Positions 7,456 through 15,374 of a stretch of 35,238 bases of DNA are shown one piece after another. The translations under genes were made by a program, and so were the position numbers. This stretch comes from Ga0074130 sp035565355 (lineage in GTDB: Bacteria > Pseudomonadota > Gammaproteobacteria > Burkholderiales > Rhodocyclaceae). The notes under the pieces are model-generated. The model made no database searches. It saw only the letters and a program-made list of their open reading frames with translations, and had not been told where the DNA came from. The DNA lies in NCBI GenBank assembly GCA_035565355.1, contig DATMSM010000100.1, positions 1 to 35,238 of the forward strand, in the 5' to 3' direction. Each line of letters starts with the position of its first letter. The stretch's first letter is position 1.

Positions 7456-8559
7456 TCAGATACGCATCGGCATGACGACGTACTTGAAGCGCTCGTTCTC
7501 CGGCAGGACGAAGAGGGCGCTGGAGTTGGCGTCGGTCAGGCGCAACTCGATCACGTCGGTGTTGATGTTGTTGAGCACATCGAGCAGGTAGGTCACGTTG
7601 AAGCCGATGTCGAGCAGTTCGGCATCGTAGGCAACTTCGATTTCTTCCTGGGCGTCTTCCTGCTCGGCATTGGTGCTCATGATCTTGAGCGCATTGTTTT
7701 CCAGCACCAGGCGCACGCCGCGGAATTTCTCGTTGGTCAGAATCGCGGCACGCTGCAGCGATTGATGCAGCAGGGCACGGTCCAGCTTGAGCACCTTGCC
7801 GTGGCCTTGCGGAATCACACGCTCGTAATCCGGGAACTTGCCGTCGATGAGCTTGGAGACGAGTTCGATGTTGCCGAAGCTGAACTTGGCCTGGGTCGGG
7901 GCCAGCGCGATTTCCAGCGGGTCGTCGTTGTCGCCGAGCTGGCGCGACAGTTCGAGCACGGTCTTGCGCGGCAGGATGACTTCGGTACGCGGGAAATCTT
8001 CGTCCAGGGTTTCGGCGGCATAGGCGAGGCGGTGGCCGTCGGTGGCGACGACGCGGATCTCGTTGCCGGCAACGATGACGAGCAGACCGTTGAGGTAGTA
8101 GCGGATGTCCTGTTGGGCCATGGCGTACTGCACCAGGGCCAGCAGGCGCTTGAACTGCTTCTGGCTGACCTTGACCTTGGCGGTCTGGTCGGAGGCTTCG
8201 GCCACGCGCGGGAAATCTTCCGGCGGCAGGGTCTGCAGGTTGAAGCGGCTCTTGCCGGCCTTGAGCTGCAGACGCTTGTCTTCAAGCGTGAGGCTGACTT
8301 CGGAGGACTCGGGCAGGGAGCGCAGGATGTCCTGCAGCTTGCGGGCACCCACGGTGATGGCGACGCTTTCGCTGCCGACACCGGCAGCAGTGGTGCGAAT
8401 CTGGATCTCGATATCGGTCGCCAGCAGGGTAAGGTTTTCACCCGCCTTCTCGATCAGCACATTGGAGAGGATAGGCAGGGTGTGACGTTTCTCGACAATG
8501 CCGCTGACGGATTGAAGCGGGCTGAGAATCTGATCGCGAGGGCCTTTAAATAACAACAT
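7456..8559 (-). CDS. dnaN: DNA polymerase III beta sliding clamp
   Basis: The 367-aa length is right for the clamp. It opens MLLFKGPRDQILSPLQSV, has RHTLPILSNVLIE and the later NEKFRGVRLVLE, and ends with the family tail VVMPMRI. Three clamp folds form one half of the dimeric ring that tethers polymerase III and binds clamp-binding proteins such as Hda. The start ATG has GGAG 11 bases upstream, which is a bit far, but the N-terminus aligns well with the family. It lies 236 bases downstream of dnaA with DnaA boxes in between, and the 5' end of the gene overlaps a very AT-rich patch. Confidence 0.97.
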   Translation of the reverse strand: MLLFKGPRDQILSPLQSVSGIVEKRHTLPILSNVLIEKAGENLTLLATDIEIQIRTTAAGVGSESVAITVGARKLQDILRSLPESSEVSLTLEDKRLQLKAGKSRFNLQTLPPEDFPRVAEASDQTAKVKVSQKQFKRLLALVQYAMAQQDIRYYLNGLLVIVAGNEIRVVATDGHRLAYAAETLDEDFPRTEVILPRKTVLELSRQLGDNDDPLEIALAPTQAKFSFGNIELVSKLIDGKFPDYERVIPQGHGKVLKLDRALLHQSLQRAAILTNEKFRGVRLVLENNALKIMSTNAEQEDAQEEIEVAYDAELLDIGFNVTYLLDVLNNINTDVIELRLTDANSSALFVLPENERFKYVVMPMRI

Positions 8560-8570
8560 ATATATTTAAA
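8545..8570. promoter_or_regulatory. AT-rich patch over the dnaN start
   Basis: Of 26 bases, 24 are A or T, with TTTAAATA and TATTTAAA as an 8-bp inverted repeat. It lies about 30 bases from a perfect DnaA box. Such easily melted DNA could serve as an unwinding element or as part of the dnaN promoter; this cannot be decided from sequence. Confidence 0.4.
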
Positions 8571-8601
8571 CTCCAACTGATGATTAGAGAACCATGACTT
8601 G

Positions 8602-8610
8602 TGTGGATAA
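8602..8610 (-). promoter_or_regulatory. DnaA box (perfect)
   Basis: TGTGGATAA is the exact complement of the consensus TTATCCACA. It lies between dnaN and dnaA. Confidence 0.85.
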
Positions 8611-8725
8611 GTGCTTAAACTTCAATTGCATCATGCTTTTAGCCAGTTGAAAAGCTTGTTGGCATGTGTGCATTACTGCTGTGAGGGATTGTGGGTGAAA
8701 ATCGGTTTTGCTAGGAAGGGCCGAC

Positions 8726-8734
8726 TTATCCACA
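8726..8734 (+). promoter_or_regulatory. DnaA box (perfect)
   Basis: TTATCCACA matches the consensus exactly and is opposite in orientation to the box at 8602. A weaker variant, TTGTGCACA, follows at 8771-8779 with two mismatches, and another at 8690-8698. Confidence 0.85.
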
Positions 8735-8795
8735 AATCGCTCAGAGGTTTTACAGAAACTGCTCATAGGGTTGTGCACATGTTTCACGCCAGTGT

Positions 8796-10256
8796 TTAAC
8801 CCTTGATGGTCTGCTCGAGCACGTGCAGATCGTTGTTGAGATGGCTGTCCTTGCTGCGCAGATCGAGGACGGTGCGGCAGGCATGCAGGACGGTAGTGTG
8901 GTCACGTCCGCCAAAGGCCTCGCCAATCTCGGGCAGGCTGTGGGCGGTCAGTTCGCGGCTGATCCACATGGCAATCTGGCGCGGACGGGCAATCGCACGG
9001 GTACGTTTTTGCGAGTACATGTCCGCCACTTTGATCTTGTAATAGTCGGCGACGGTCTTCTGGATCAATTCCAGGCTGATCTGACGGTTGGTGGCGCCGA
9101 TAATGTCCTTGAGTGCATCCTTGGCCACGTCGATGTTGATGGCGCGGTTGTGGAAGCGCGCATAGGCGACGACGCGGTTCAAGGCGCCTTCCAGTTCGCG
9201 GACATTGGAACGCAGGTGTTTGGCGATCAGGAAGGCTACATCGTCGCCCAGATCGATGCGTGATGCTTCGGCTTTCTTCTTGAGAATGGCGACGCGCATT
9301 TCGGTTTCCGGTGGCTCGATCTGTACGGTCAAGCCCCAGTCGAAGCGCGAGATCAGGCGTTCTTCCAGACCATCGATATCCTTCGGGTAGGTATCGCAGG
9401 TGATGATGATCTGCTTCTTGGCTTCGGCCAGCGCATTGAAGGCGTAGAAGAATTCTTCCTGGGTACGGTCCTTCTTGACGAAGAACTGGATGTCATCGAT
9501 CAGCAGCAGGTCGAGCGAGCGGTAGTAACGCTTGAAGACGTCGAAGGCCTTCTGCTGGTAAGCGCGTACCACATCGGAAACAAAGTCTTCGGCGTGGATG
9601 TAGCGGATCACTGCGCCCGGGTTGGCCTGGTAGACCGAATTGCCGATGGCGTGGATCAAGTGGGTCTTGCCGAGGCCCACGCCGCCGTAGACGAACAGCG
9701 GGTTGTACGAGATCCCGGGATTCAGCGCGACCTGCTGGGCGGCGGCGCGGGCGAGATCGTTGGCGCGGCCGGTCACCAGGGTATCGAAGGTGAAGGTCGG
9801 GTTGAGGCGGGTCTTGTCGTAAGCGCTGTCCTGGCCGTTGAGGCGACCACTGATGATGGCCGGTGCCAGGGTGGCAGGTTCGGGCGTGACGTCGATGGCG
9901 GCGTTGTCTTCGCCATTGACCGCGAGTTCGTTGTCAGTGTCGTTGCTGCCGGCGAGTGCGAGGCTGATGGTGACCGGCACTGGATAGAACTGCTGGCTGA
10001 GTTCCTGTATCTGCGTCAGATAGCGTTCGCGCACCCATTGCAGCACGAAGCGGTTCGGCGCAACCAGATTGAGCTGGTCGGGGCTGCCGTTGGCTTCGAG
10101 GCGCAGGCCTTTGATCCAGGTGTTGAATTGCTGGGCAGGCAGTTCGCGTTCGAGCTGGCCCAAACAAGCTGACCAAAAGCTGGCAACGTTGGCGATGGAA
10201 TCCGGGCTGCTAATCGAACTGGAAAGTGCCGGGTCTAAGGAGTCACGCAAAGGCAT
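8796..10256 (-). CDS. dnaA: Chromosomal replication initiator DnaA
   Basis: The 486-aa protein has domain I (FWSACLGQLERELPAQQFNTW, from about residue 27), a variable linker (about 100-150), and the AAA+ domain with Walker A GGVGLGKT (191-198) and Walker B LLIDDIQF (251-258). Domain IV carries the box-binding signature RPRQIAMWISRE and GGRDHTTVLHA. DnaA-ATP binds DnaA boxes and melts oriC. The ATG at 10256 gives a 26-residue Ser-rich lead before domain I, so a later start is possible, but no better ATG with a ribosome-binding site was seen. Boxes on both sides of the gene suggest autoregulation. It is divergent from rpmH. Confidence 0.97.
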   Translation of the reverse strand: MPLRDSLDPALSSSISSPDSIANVASFWSACLGQLERELPAQQFNTWIKGLRLEANGSPDQLNLVAPNRFVLQWVRERYLTQIQELSQQFYPVPVTISLALAGSNDTDNELAVNGEDNAAIDVTPEPATLAPAIISGRLNGQDSAYDKTRLNPTFTFDTLVTGRANDLARAAAQQVALNPGISYNPLFVYGGVGLGKTHLIHAIGNSVYQANPGAVIRYIHAEDFVSDVVRAYQQKAFDVFKRYYRSLDLLLIDDIQFFVKKDRTQEEFFYAFNALAEAKKQIIITCDTYPKDIDGLEERLISRFDWGLTVQIEPPETEMRVAILKKKAEASRIDLGDDVAFLIAKHLRSNVRELEGALNRVVAYARFHNRAINIDVAKDALKDIIGATNRQISLELIQKTVADYYKIKVADMYSQKRTRAIARPRQIAMWISRELTAHSLPEIGEAFGGRDHTTVLHACRTVLDLRSKDSHLNNDLHVLEQTIKG

Positions 10257-10319
10257 TGAATTCTTTGGGCTATATCTTCTTTTTAGGTTATTGCTTCCCT
10301 GAAGCTGCCCGGCCCTCCT

Positions 10320-10328
10320 TGTGGATAA
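10320..10328 (-). promoter_or_regulatory. DnaA box (perfect)
   Basis: TGTGGATAA is the exact complement of the consensus, about 64 bases upstream of the dnaA start. Confidence 0.85.
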
Positions 10329-10425
10329 AGCCCGTGGCAGCGCCCTTCCGGTCTTGTCGTAGGCGCAGTTTGAACTGCCTTCTCGGCGACAGGACGAGGG
10401 TGGATTCTAGCCTGTTTGAACCGAG

Positions 10426-10434
10426 TTATCCACA
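10426..10434 (+). promoter_or_regulatory. DnaA box (perfect)
   Basis: TTATCCACA lies about 32 bases upstream of the -35 element of the rpmH promoter, so DnaA bound here could also affect rpmH. Confidence 0.85.
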
Positions 10435-10465
10435 GGCGGGACTGCTTTGTCGAAAAATATCTGAC

Positions 10466-10494
10466 TTGACAGCGAGAGTATTTTCGACTCTAAT
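10466..10494 (+). promoter_or_regulatory. Sigma70-type promoter for rpmH
   Basis: A perfect -35 TTGACA (10466-10471) is followed, after 17 bases, by TCTAAT (10489-10494). Transcription would begin near 10501, giving a leader of about 26 bases before rpmH. The best promoter match in this half of the window. Confidence 0.85.
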
Positions 10495-10526
10495 CTCGCG
10501 TTTTCTCTTTTGCAGGAACCAGCATC

Positions 10527-10661
10527 ATGAAACGCACCTACCAGCCCTCCGTCGTACGTCGCAAGCGTACCCATGGCTTCCTCGTGCGCTCCCGCACCCG
10601 TGGTGGTCGCGCAGTGCTCGCCGCCCGTCGTGCTAAGGGCCGTCGTCGCCTCTCCGTTTGA
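10527..10661 (+). CDS. rpmH: 50S ribosomal protein L34
   Basis: Forty-four residues beginning MKRTYQPSVVRRKRTHGF and ending RRAKGRRRLSV form the standard L34: very basic, with most Lys and Arg spaced for rRNA contact. AGGA lies 9 bases before the ATG. L34 is a late-assembling 50S protein. The TTG that starts rnpA overlaps its stop codon, an organisation typical of the rpmH-rnpA pair. Confidence 0.97.
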   Translation: MKRTYQPSVVRRKRTHGFLVRSRTRGGRAVLAARRAKGRRRLSV

Positions 10662-11089
10662 ACGCTGCCTCTTTCCGCTTTCGACCGGCTAGCCGGCTGC
10701 TAAACGGGAAGGAATATACCGCCGTCTTTGCCAATCGTCGCGTTTTGCGCGGCGGGCCGTTCGAGCTTTACTATCGGCCACTGACTTCCTTGGCAGCGAC
10801 TGCGGGACCGGAAGCCCCGGCCATGCCAGCGTCCAGCACAGCATCAAGTACTGCCAGACTCGGTCTGGTGGTGCCCAAACGAAACGCCAAACGTGCCGTC
10901 CATCGCAATCTGGTCAAGCGATTGGCACGTGAGGCGTTTCGTCACGTCTGCACGCAGCTTCCTGCTTATGACCTGGTACTGCGTCTGGGCAAGCCCTTGA
11001 ATGCCAAGACCGCGGATATCGACCGTCAGCGCCGTGAATGGCGCATGCAGCTTGACGAGCTGCTGCGACGTTTGCCGCGGGCGGTGTGA
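10658..11089 (+). CDS. rnpA: Ribonuclease P protein component
   Basis: A 143-aa basic protein containing the RNase P protein motif RLGLVVPKRNAKRAVHRN followed by LVKRLAREAFR, with the RNxxKR core. It binds the catalytic P RNA and helps recognise the leader of precursor tRNAs. It is longer than the usual 115-125 aa because an Ala/Ser/Pro-rich insert (about residues 45-66, LAATAGPEAPAMPASS and following) separates the first strand FELYYRPL from the core. The likely start is the TTG overlapping the rpmH stop, as no ATG precedes the fold. Its own stop overlaps the start of yidD, so rpmH, rnpA and yidD are translationally linked. Confidence 0.93.
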   Translation: MNAASFRFRPASRLLNGKEYTAVFANRRVLRGGPFELYYRPLTSLAATAGPEAPAMPASSTASSTARLGLVVPKRNAKRAVHRNLVKRLAREAFRHVCTQLPAYDLVLRLGKPLNAKTADIDRQRREWRMQLDELLRRLPRAV

Positions 11090-11331
11090 TGAATACCTTG
11101 CTCGGGTTGCCGCGCCGTCTGGCTCAGTGGTTTTTTCTGGGTCTGGTGCAAACTTATCGTTATTTGATCAGTCCATGGCTGGGCCGGCGTTGCCGTTTTT
11201 ATCCCAGCTGTTCCGAGTATGCGGTCGAGGCTTTGCACAAGCATGGTCCCTGGTGTGGTTGCTGGCTGACCGCACGCCGTCTCTCCCGTTGCCATCCGTT
11301 CAATCCGGGTGGTTTCGATCCTGTTCCGTGA
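11089..11331 (+). CDS. yidD: Membrane protein insertion efficiency factor
   Basis: An 80-aa protein with the YidD pattern: an amphipathic opening (RLAQWFFLGLVQTYRYLISPWLG), then CRFYPSCSEYAVEALHKHG, WLTARRLSRCHPF and GGFDPVP. The conserved Cys cluster is intact. YidD lies at the inner membrane and assists YidC or Sec-dependent insertion. I place the start at ATG 11089, sharing its A with the rnpA stop (TGATG); a GTG directly before it is also in frame. yidC follows 59 bases downstream. Confidence 0.93.
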   Translation: MNTLLGLPRRLAQWFFLGLVQTYRYLISPWLGRRCRFYPSCSEYAVEALHKHGPWCGCWLTARRLSRCHPFNPGGFDPVP

Positions 11332-11390
11332 GCGTGTTCCGCACGGTGCCTTGCTAGAATCCACGTTTGCCTTATTGATAGCCGCTCGAG

Positions 11391-13037
11391 ATGGATAAAA
11401 AACGCCTCAATGCCTTGCTCTTTGTGACCTTCGTGTTCTCCGTGATCATGCTGTGGGATGCCTGGCAGCGCGCTCACAAGCCGCCGCCTGCACCTGAAGC
11501 AGAAGCCGCCGCGAATGTCGTTCCGGGTGCGCCTGCCGCTTCCGGTCCTGTACCCACCATCGCGGCAACTCCGGCGGCAACGGTGCCAGCGGCGAATGTG
11601 CCCAAGGCCGTTGTGCATACGGATCTCATCACGGCCGAGATTTCCGCCCAGGGCGGTGATCTGATTTTCCTTGAACTGGAAAAGCACCGCGCCACGCTGG
11701 ACGCGAGCAAGAATTTCGTGCTCCTGCAGAACGATCCCAAGCAGCATATCTATGTTGCCCAGTCCGGCCTGATCGGCGAAGGTCTGCCCAATCACAAGAC
11801 CACCTTCACGCTGGAGAAGAGCGAATACACGCTGGCTGATGGCGAGGAGAGTGTGTCGGTGCGCATGACCGCACCCGCCGCCAACGGCGCCAAGATTGCC
11901 AAGATCTATACCTTCAAGCGCGGCAGTTATCTGATCGACGTCAGCTACGAGATCAGCAACGGCAGTGATGCCGTGCTGGCGCCGTATGGCTACTTCCAGA
12001 TCCTGCGCGACGGCAAGGATCCCGAGGCGCACAATCACGGCCCCTTCGGCGTGACCACCTTCACGGGTCCGGCAATGTACACGGATGCCGACAAGTACCA
12101 GAAGGTAAGCTTCGCCGATATCGACAAGGGTAAGGCCAGCTACGCCCACAAGGCCGACAACGGCTGGGTCGGTCTGGTTCAGCACTATTTCTTCTCGGCC
12201 TGGCTGCCACAGGGCAAGGCCGAGCGCGAGTTCTACATGGATCGCCTCGACAGCAGCCTGTATCGCGTCGGCGTCAAGTTCCCGCTGGCTACCGTCGAGC
12301 CGGGCAAGACGGCGCAGGTGAGCGTGCCGCTGTATGCCGGTCCGCAGGAACAGGACAAGCTCGAAAGCATCGCACCTGGCCTCGACCGTGTGGTCGACTA
12401 CGGTTTTTTGACCATCATTGCCTCGCCGCTGTTCTGGGTGATGCAGCATTTTCACGCCTTTATCGGCAACTGGGGCTGGACCATCATTGCCCTGACCGTG
12501 CTGCTCAAGCTGATCTTCTTCCCGCTCTCGGCCGCCAGCTACAAGTCCATGGCCAAGATGCGCGTGGTCATGCCGCAGATGACTCGCATCAAGGAAACCT
12601 ACAAGGATGATCGCCAGCGCATGAACGTGGAGATGATGGATCTCTACAAGCGCGAGAAGATCAACCCGCTCGGCGGCTGTCTGCCGGTGGTGGTGCAGAT
12701 TCCGGTCTTCATCGCCCTGTACTGGGTGCTGCTGGGCACGGTGGAGATCCGTAATGCGCCCTGGCTGGGCTGGATTACCGATCTGTCGGTGCAGGATCCC
12801 TGGTATGTGCTGCCTGTCATCATGGGCGCCACGATGTTCTTCCAGACCCGTCTCAATCCGACTCCGCCCGATCCGGTGCAGGCCAAGCTCATGACCTGGA
12901 TGCCGGTGGCGTTCACGGTGATGTTCCTGTGGTTCCCGGCCGGCCTGGTGCTGTACTGGACTGTGAATAACCTGCTCTCGATCGCGCAGCAGTGGTACAT
13001 CACCCGGCAGATCGAAGCCGCCGCGGCAAACAAGTAA
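11391..13037 (+). CDS. yidC: Membrane protein insertase YidC
   Basis: The 548-aa protein has an N-terminal anchor (about residues 6-23), a Pro/Ala-rich linker (31-72), the periplasmic P1 domain (about 75-330), and the conserved five-helix insertase core, with WGWTIIALTVLLKLIFFPLS and SMAKMR. Arg391, in the SMAKMR motif, corresponds to the groove arginine essential for substrate handling in several YidC homologues. It inserts small membrane proteins, including Fo subunits a and c, which are encoded further along. The architecture is that of Gram-negative YidC. The ATG at 11391 gives the standard MDKKRLNAL start. A terminator follows the gene. Confidence 0.97.
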   Translation: MDKKRLNALLFVTFVFSVIMLWDAWQRAHKPPPAPEAEAAANVVPGAPAASGPVPTIAATPAATVPAANVPKAVVHTDLITAEISAQGGDLIFLELEKHRATLDASKNFVLLQNDPKQHIYVAQSGLIGEGLPNHKTTFTLEKSEYTLADGEESVSVRMTAPAANGAKIAKIYTFKRGSYLIDVSYEISNGSDAVLAPYGYFQILRDGKDPEAHNHGPFGVTTFTGPAMYTDADKYQKVSFADIDKGKASYAHKADNGWVGLVQHYFFSAWLPQGKAEREFYMDRLDSSLYRVGVKFPLATVEPGKTAQVSVPLYAGPQEQDKLESIAPGLDRVVDYGFLTIIASPLFWVMQHFHAFIGNWGWTIIALTVLLKLIFFPLSAASYKSMAKMRVVMPQMTRIKETYKDDRQRMNVEMMDLYKREKINPLGGCLPVVVQIPVFIALYWVLLGTVEIRNAPWLGWITDLSVQDPWYVLPVIMGATMFFQTRLNPTPPDPVQAKLMTWMPVAFTVMFLWFPAGLVLYWTVNNLLSIAQQWYITRQIEAAAANK

Positions 13038-13058
13038 GTCTTAGCGACGCAACTTGCC

Positions 13059-13089
13059 CAACGCCCGCCTTATGCGGGCGTTGTGTTTT
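13059..13089 (+). terminator. Intrinsic terminator after yidC
   Basis: A 10-bp stem CAACGCCCGC / GCGGGCGTTG with a 5-base loop is followed by TGTTTT. It ends the rpmH-rnpA-yidD-yidC unit and sits about 27 bases before mnmE. Confidence 0.85.
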
Positions 13090-13115
13090 GCGCGTCTTGA
13101 TTTAAGCTAGCCCAC

Positions 13116-14456
13116 ATGCTCAACAAGGACACCATCGCCGCCATCGCCACCGCCCCGGGGCGGGGCGGCATCGGCGTGGTCAGGGTCTCCGGCCCCGCAC
13201 TGGCCGAATTCGCGCTATCCCTGTGTGGACGCCAGCCGACCCCGCGTCAGGCCAGCCTGACGAGTTTCCGGGCGGCGGACGGTACGGTTATCGATCAGGG
13301 CCTGCTGCTGTTTTTCCCCGGCCCCAACTCCTTCACTGGCGAGGATGTGATCGAGTTGCAGGGCCACGGCGGCCCGGTCGTGATGCAGATGCTGCTGGCG
13401 CGCTGCGTCGAGCTGGGTGCGCGCATCGCCCAGCCGGGCGAGTTCAGCCAGCGCGCCTTTCTCAACGACAAGCTCGACCTGGCTCAGGCCGAGGCGATTG
13501 CCGATCTGATCGATGCGAGCACCGCCGGCGCAGTGCGCTCGGCACAGCGCTCCCTTTCGGGCGAGTTCTCGAGTTCGGTGAATGCGCTGGTCGCCCAGTT
13601 GATCGAGTTGCGCATGCTGGTCGAGGCGACCCTGGATTTCCCGGAAGAGGAAATCGACGTCATCCGCGATACCGATGCGCAGCAGCGCCTGGAGAAATTG
13701 CGCGCCGACATCGCTGCCCTGGCGCGCCGGGCGAAGCAGGGCAGCCTCCTGCGTACCGGGCTGCATGTGGTACTGGCTGGGCTCCCGAACGTAGGTAAGT
13801 CCTCGCTCCTGAATCGCCTTGCGGGTGTCGAACGTGCCATTGTCACGGATGTGGCCGGGACTACGCGCGATACGCTGCGCGAGACCGTGCAGATCGAGGG
13901 CATCCCCCTGCACATCATCGATACTGCCGGTCTGCGCGAGACCGAGGATAAGGTCGAGAAGATCGGCATCTCGCGTACCTGGAGCGAGATCGAGAAGGCC
14001 GATATCGTGCTGCAGCTGGTCGATGCACGTGGTGGCGAGACGCCGGCTGATCGCGCGGTCGCGGTCAGGTTGCCGGCACGGGTGCCGCGCATCGTCATCC
14101 ACAACAAGTGCGATCTGGCCGGTATTCCGCCCAAGCGCGAACAAGACAAGCGCTACACGCATGTCTGGCTGTCGGCCAAGCAGGGGCAGGGCATGGACTT
14201 GCTGCACACGGAGCTGCTGCATTTGGCCGGCTGGGCCGGTCATGGTGAAGACGTGATCCTGGCGCGCGAGCGCCACCTTGTTGCGATTGCCAGCGCTACG
14301 ACTTGCCTGGATAAGGCGGCCGGGCAGTTGCGCCAGCTGGAGCTGTGTGCCGAGGAACTGCGTCTGGCACAGCAGGCTCTGTCCGAGATTACCGGTGAGT
14401 TCACCCCGGACGATTTGCTCGGCGAGATTTTCTCGCGTTTCTGCATAGGCAAGTAA
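13116..14456 (+). CDS. mnmE: tRNA U34 modification GTPase MnmE
   Basis: The 446-aa protein begins DTIAAIATAPGRGGIGVVRVSG, the N-terminal tetrahydrofolate-binding domain. Its inserted G domain has P-loop GLPNVGKS (222-229), TTRD, DTAG (269-272) and NKCD (330-333). It ends FCIGK, whose Cys is essential for the modification. With MnmG it adds carboxymethylaminomethyl to U34 of tRNAs. The start ATG lacks a clear ribosome-binding site. It stops directly against the next start codon, so the following gene is probably coupled, while mnmG is only about 0.9 kb further on. Confidence 0.97.
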   Translation: MLNKDTIAAIATAPGRGGIGVVRVSGPALAEFALSLCGRQPTPRQASLTSFRAADGTVIDQGLLLFFPGPNSFTGEDVIELQGHGGPVVMQMLLARCVELGARIAQPGEFSQRAFLNDKLDLAQAEAIADLIDASTAGAVRSAQRSLSGEFSSSVNALVAQLIELRMLVEATLDFPEEEIDVIRDTDAQQRLEKLRADIAALARRAKQGSLLRTGLHVVLAGLPNVGKSSLLNRLAGVERAIVTDVAGTTRDTLRETVQIEGIPLHIIDTAGLRETEDKVEKIGISRTWSEIEKADIVLQLVDARGGETPADRAVAVRLPARVPRIVIHNKCDLAGIPPKREQDKRYTHVWLSAKQGQGMDLLHTELLHLAGWAGHGEDVILARERHLVAIASATTCLDKAAGQLRQLELCAEELRLAQQALSEITGEFTPDDLLGEIFSRFCIGK

Positions 14457-15239
14457 ATGGCCGAAGGGCTGGATCTGCTCGGGCCGTGGCTGTTCCTGCT
14501 GCCGGCCGCTTTTCTGGCGGGGCTGGTGGATGCGGTGGTGGGTGGCGGCGGCCTGATCCAGATTCCGGCCTTGTTCGCGGCCTATCCCCAAGCTGCACCA
14601 GCGACGATCTTCGGCACCAACAAGCTCTCCTCCATCTGCGGCACCCTGTCTGCAACCGCCCGTTATCTGCAGCGCGTGCGGGTGCCCTGGCGTCTGGCCC
14701 TGCTGGCGGCGGCAACCGCCTTTGTCTTTTCCTTCCTGGGCGCGATGAGCGTAGCCCTGCTGCCCAAGGAGTGGGCGCGCCCGCTGGTGTTGCTTCTGCT
14801 GGTGCTGGTGGCGATCTACACTTTTCTGCGCAAGGACTTTGGTGCCGCGGACCGCGGGCTGGAACATGGGCGCCGACATCTGGCCGGGGCTTTACTGCTG
14901 GGGGCGGGCATTGGTTTCTATGACGGTTTCTTCGGCCCGGGTACGGGCAGCTTTCTGCTCTTCCTGTTTGTGCGTTTTTTTGGGCTGGACTTTCTGCGTG
15001 CCACCAGCGCTGCCAAGATCGTGAACCTGTCCACCAATATGGCGGCCTTGTTTTACTTCGGTCCGACCGGGCATGTGCTGTGGACTCTAGCCCTAGGCAT
15101 GGCTGTGTGCAATATCGCCGGGGCACAGCTGGGCAGTGGCCTGGCTTTGCGCCATGGCAGTGCTTTTGTGCGCAAGCTGTTTCTGTATGTGGTGGTGGTC
15201 CTGATCACCAAGTTTGCCTGGGATACGTTGTTCGGCTGA
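14457..15239 (+). CDS. TSUP (TauE/SafE) family membrane permease
   Basis: A 260-aa polytopic protein of about eight hydrophobic segments. The opening has the TSUP signature AFLAGLVDAVVGGGGLIQIP, followed by IFGTNKLSSICGTLSATARY, and the repeat half has GFYDGFFGPGTGSFLLF and SAAKIVNLSTNMAAL. This fits the YfcA subgroup of unknown substrate; relatives export or import sulfur-containing or organic anions. It begins right after the mnmE stop with no spacer, so it should be cotranscribed with and possibly coupled to mnmE. No functional link to tRNA modification is evident. Confidence 0.9.
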   Translation: MAEGLDLLGPWLFLLPAAFLAGLVDAVVGGGGLIQIPALFAAYPQAAPATIFGTNKLSSICGTLSATARYLQRVRVPWRLALLAAATAFVFSFLGAMSVALLPKEWARPLVLLLLVLVAIYTFLRKDFGAADRGLEHGRRHLAGALLLGAGIGFYDGFFGPGTGSFLLFLFVRFFGLDFLRATSAAKIVNLSTNMAALFYFGPTGHVLWTLALGMAVCNIAGAQLGSGLALRHGSAFVRKLFLYVVVVLITKFAWDTLFG

Positions 15240-15253
15240 TATCTGGCGCTACG

Positions 15254-15269
15254 TGTTTCACGTGAAACT
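15254..15269. promoter_or_regulatory. parS site 1
   Basis: The 14-bp palindrome GTTTCACGTGAAAC (15255-15268) matches the widely conserved parS consensus core, with the outer T on the left side only. ParB would load here. It lies just upstream of mnmG and about 2.7 kb before parA. Confidence 0.88.
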
Positions 15270-15289
15270 CGTCCGAAACAGGCGGATAG

Positions 15290-15305
15290 CGTTTCACGTG
15301 AAACA
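15290..15305. promoter_or_regulatory. parS site 2
   Basis: The same 14-bp palindrome (15291-15304) with the outer A on the right side. It lies 36 bases (centre to centre) from the first site. Confidence 0.88.
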
Positions 15306-15312
15306 GCAGTCT

Positions 15313-15351
15313 TTGGTTTTTCAGGGTGAGAGGCGTATCATGGCGCCTCTC
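15313..15351 (+). promoter_or_regulatory. mnmG promoter with inverted repeat
   Basis: TTGGTT (15313-15318) and TATCAT (15336-15341) are 17 bases apart. The -10 lies in the loop of an 8-bp inverted repeat GAGAGGCG / CGCCTCTC (15328-15351). It could be an operator, or an RNA hairpin if transcription starts further upstream. Confidence 0.5.
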
Positions 15352-15374
15352 CTGTTGTTCGCTGAAAACTTCCC

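Larger units (their letters stand above)
10257..10526. other. Probable oriC, dnaA-rpmH intergenic region
   Basis: This 270-bp gap separates leftward dnaA-dnaN-gyrB from rightward rpmH-rnpA-yidC, so both gene blocks run away from it, the typical arrangement at a bacterial origin. It has two perfect DnaA boxes in opposite orientation (10320-10328 and 10426-10434) and a pyrimidine/AT-rich run at about 10257-10300. The dnaA-dnaN gap is the rival candidate. A GC-skew plot would settle which side holds the switch. Confidence 0.6.

Noticed and set aside
8771..8779. TTGTGCACA as a fifth DnaA box
   Set aside because: It has two mismatches to the consensus. I mention it as a weak variant only.
13215..14879. 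554-codon minus-strand ORF
   Set aside because: It is antisense to mnmE and the TSUP gene, Gln/Arg-rich, with no recognisable fold.
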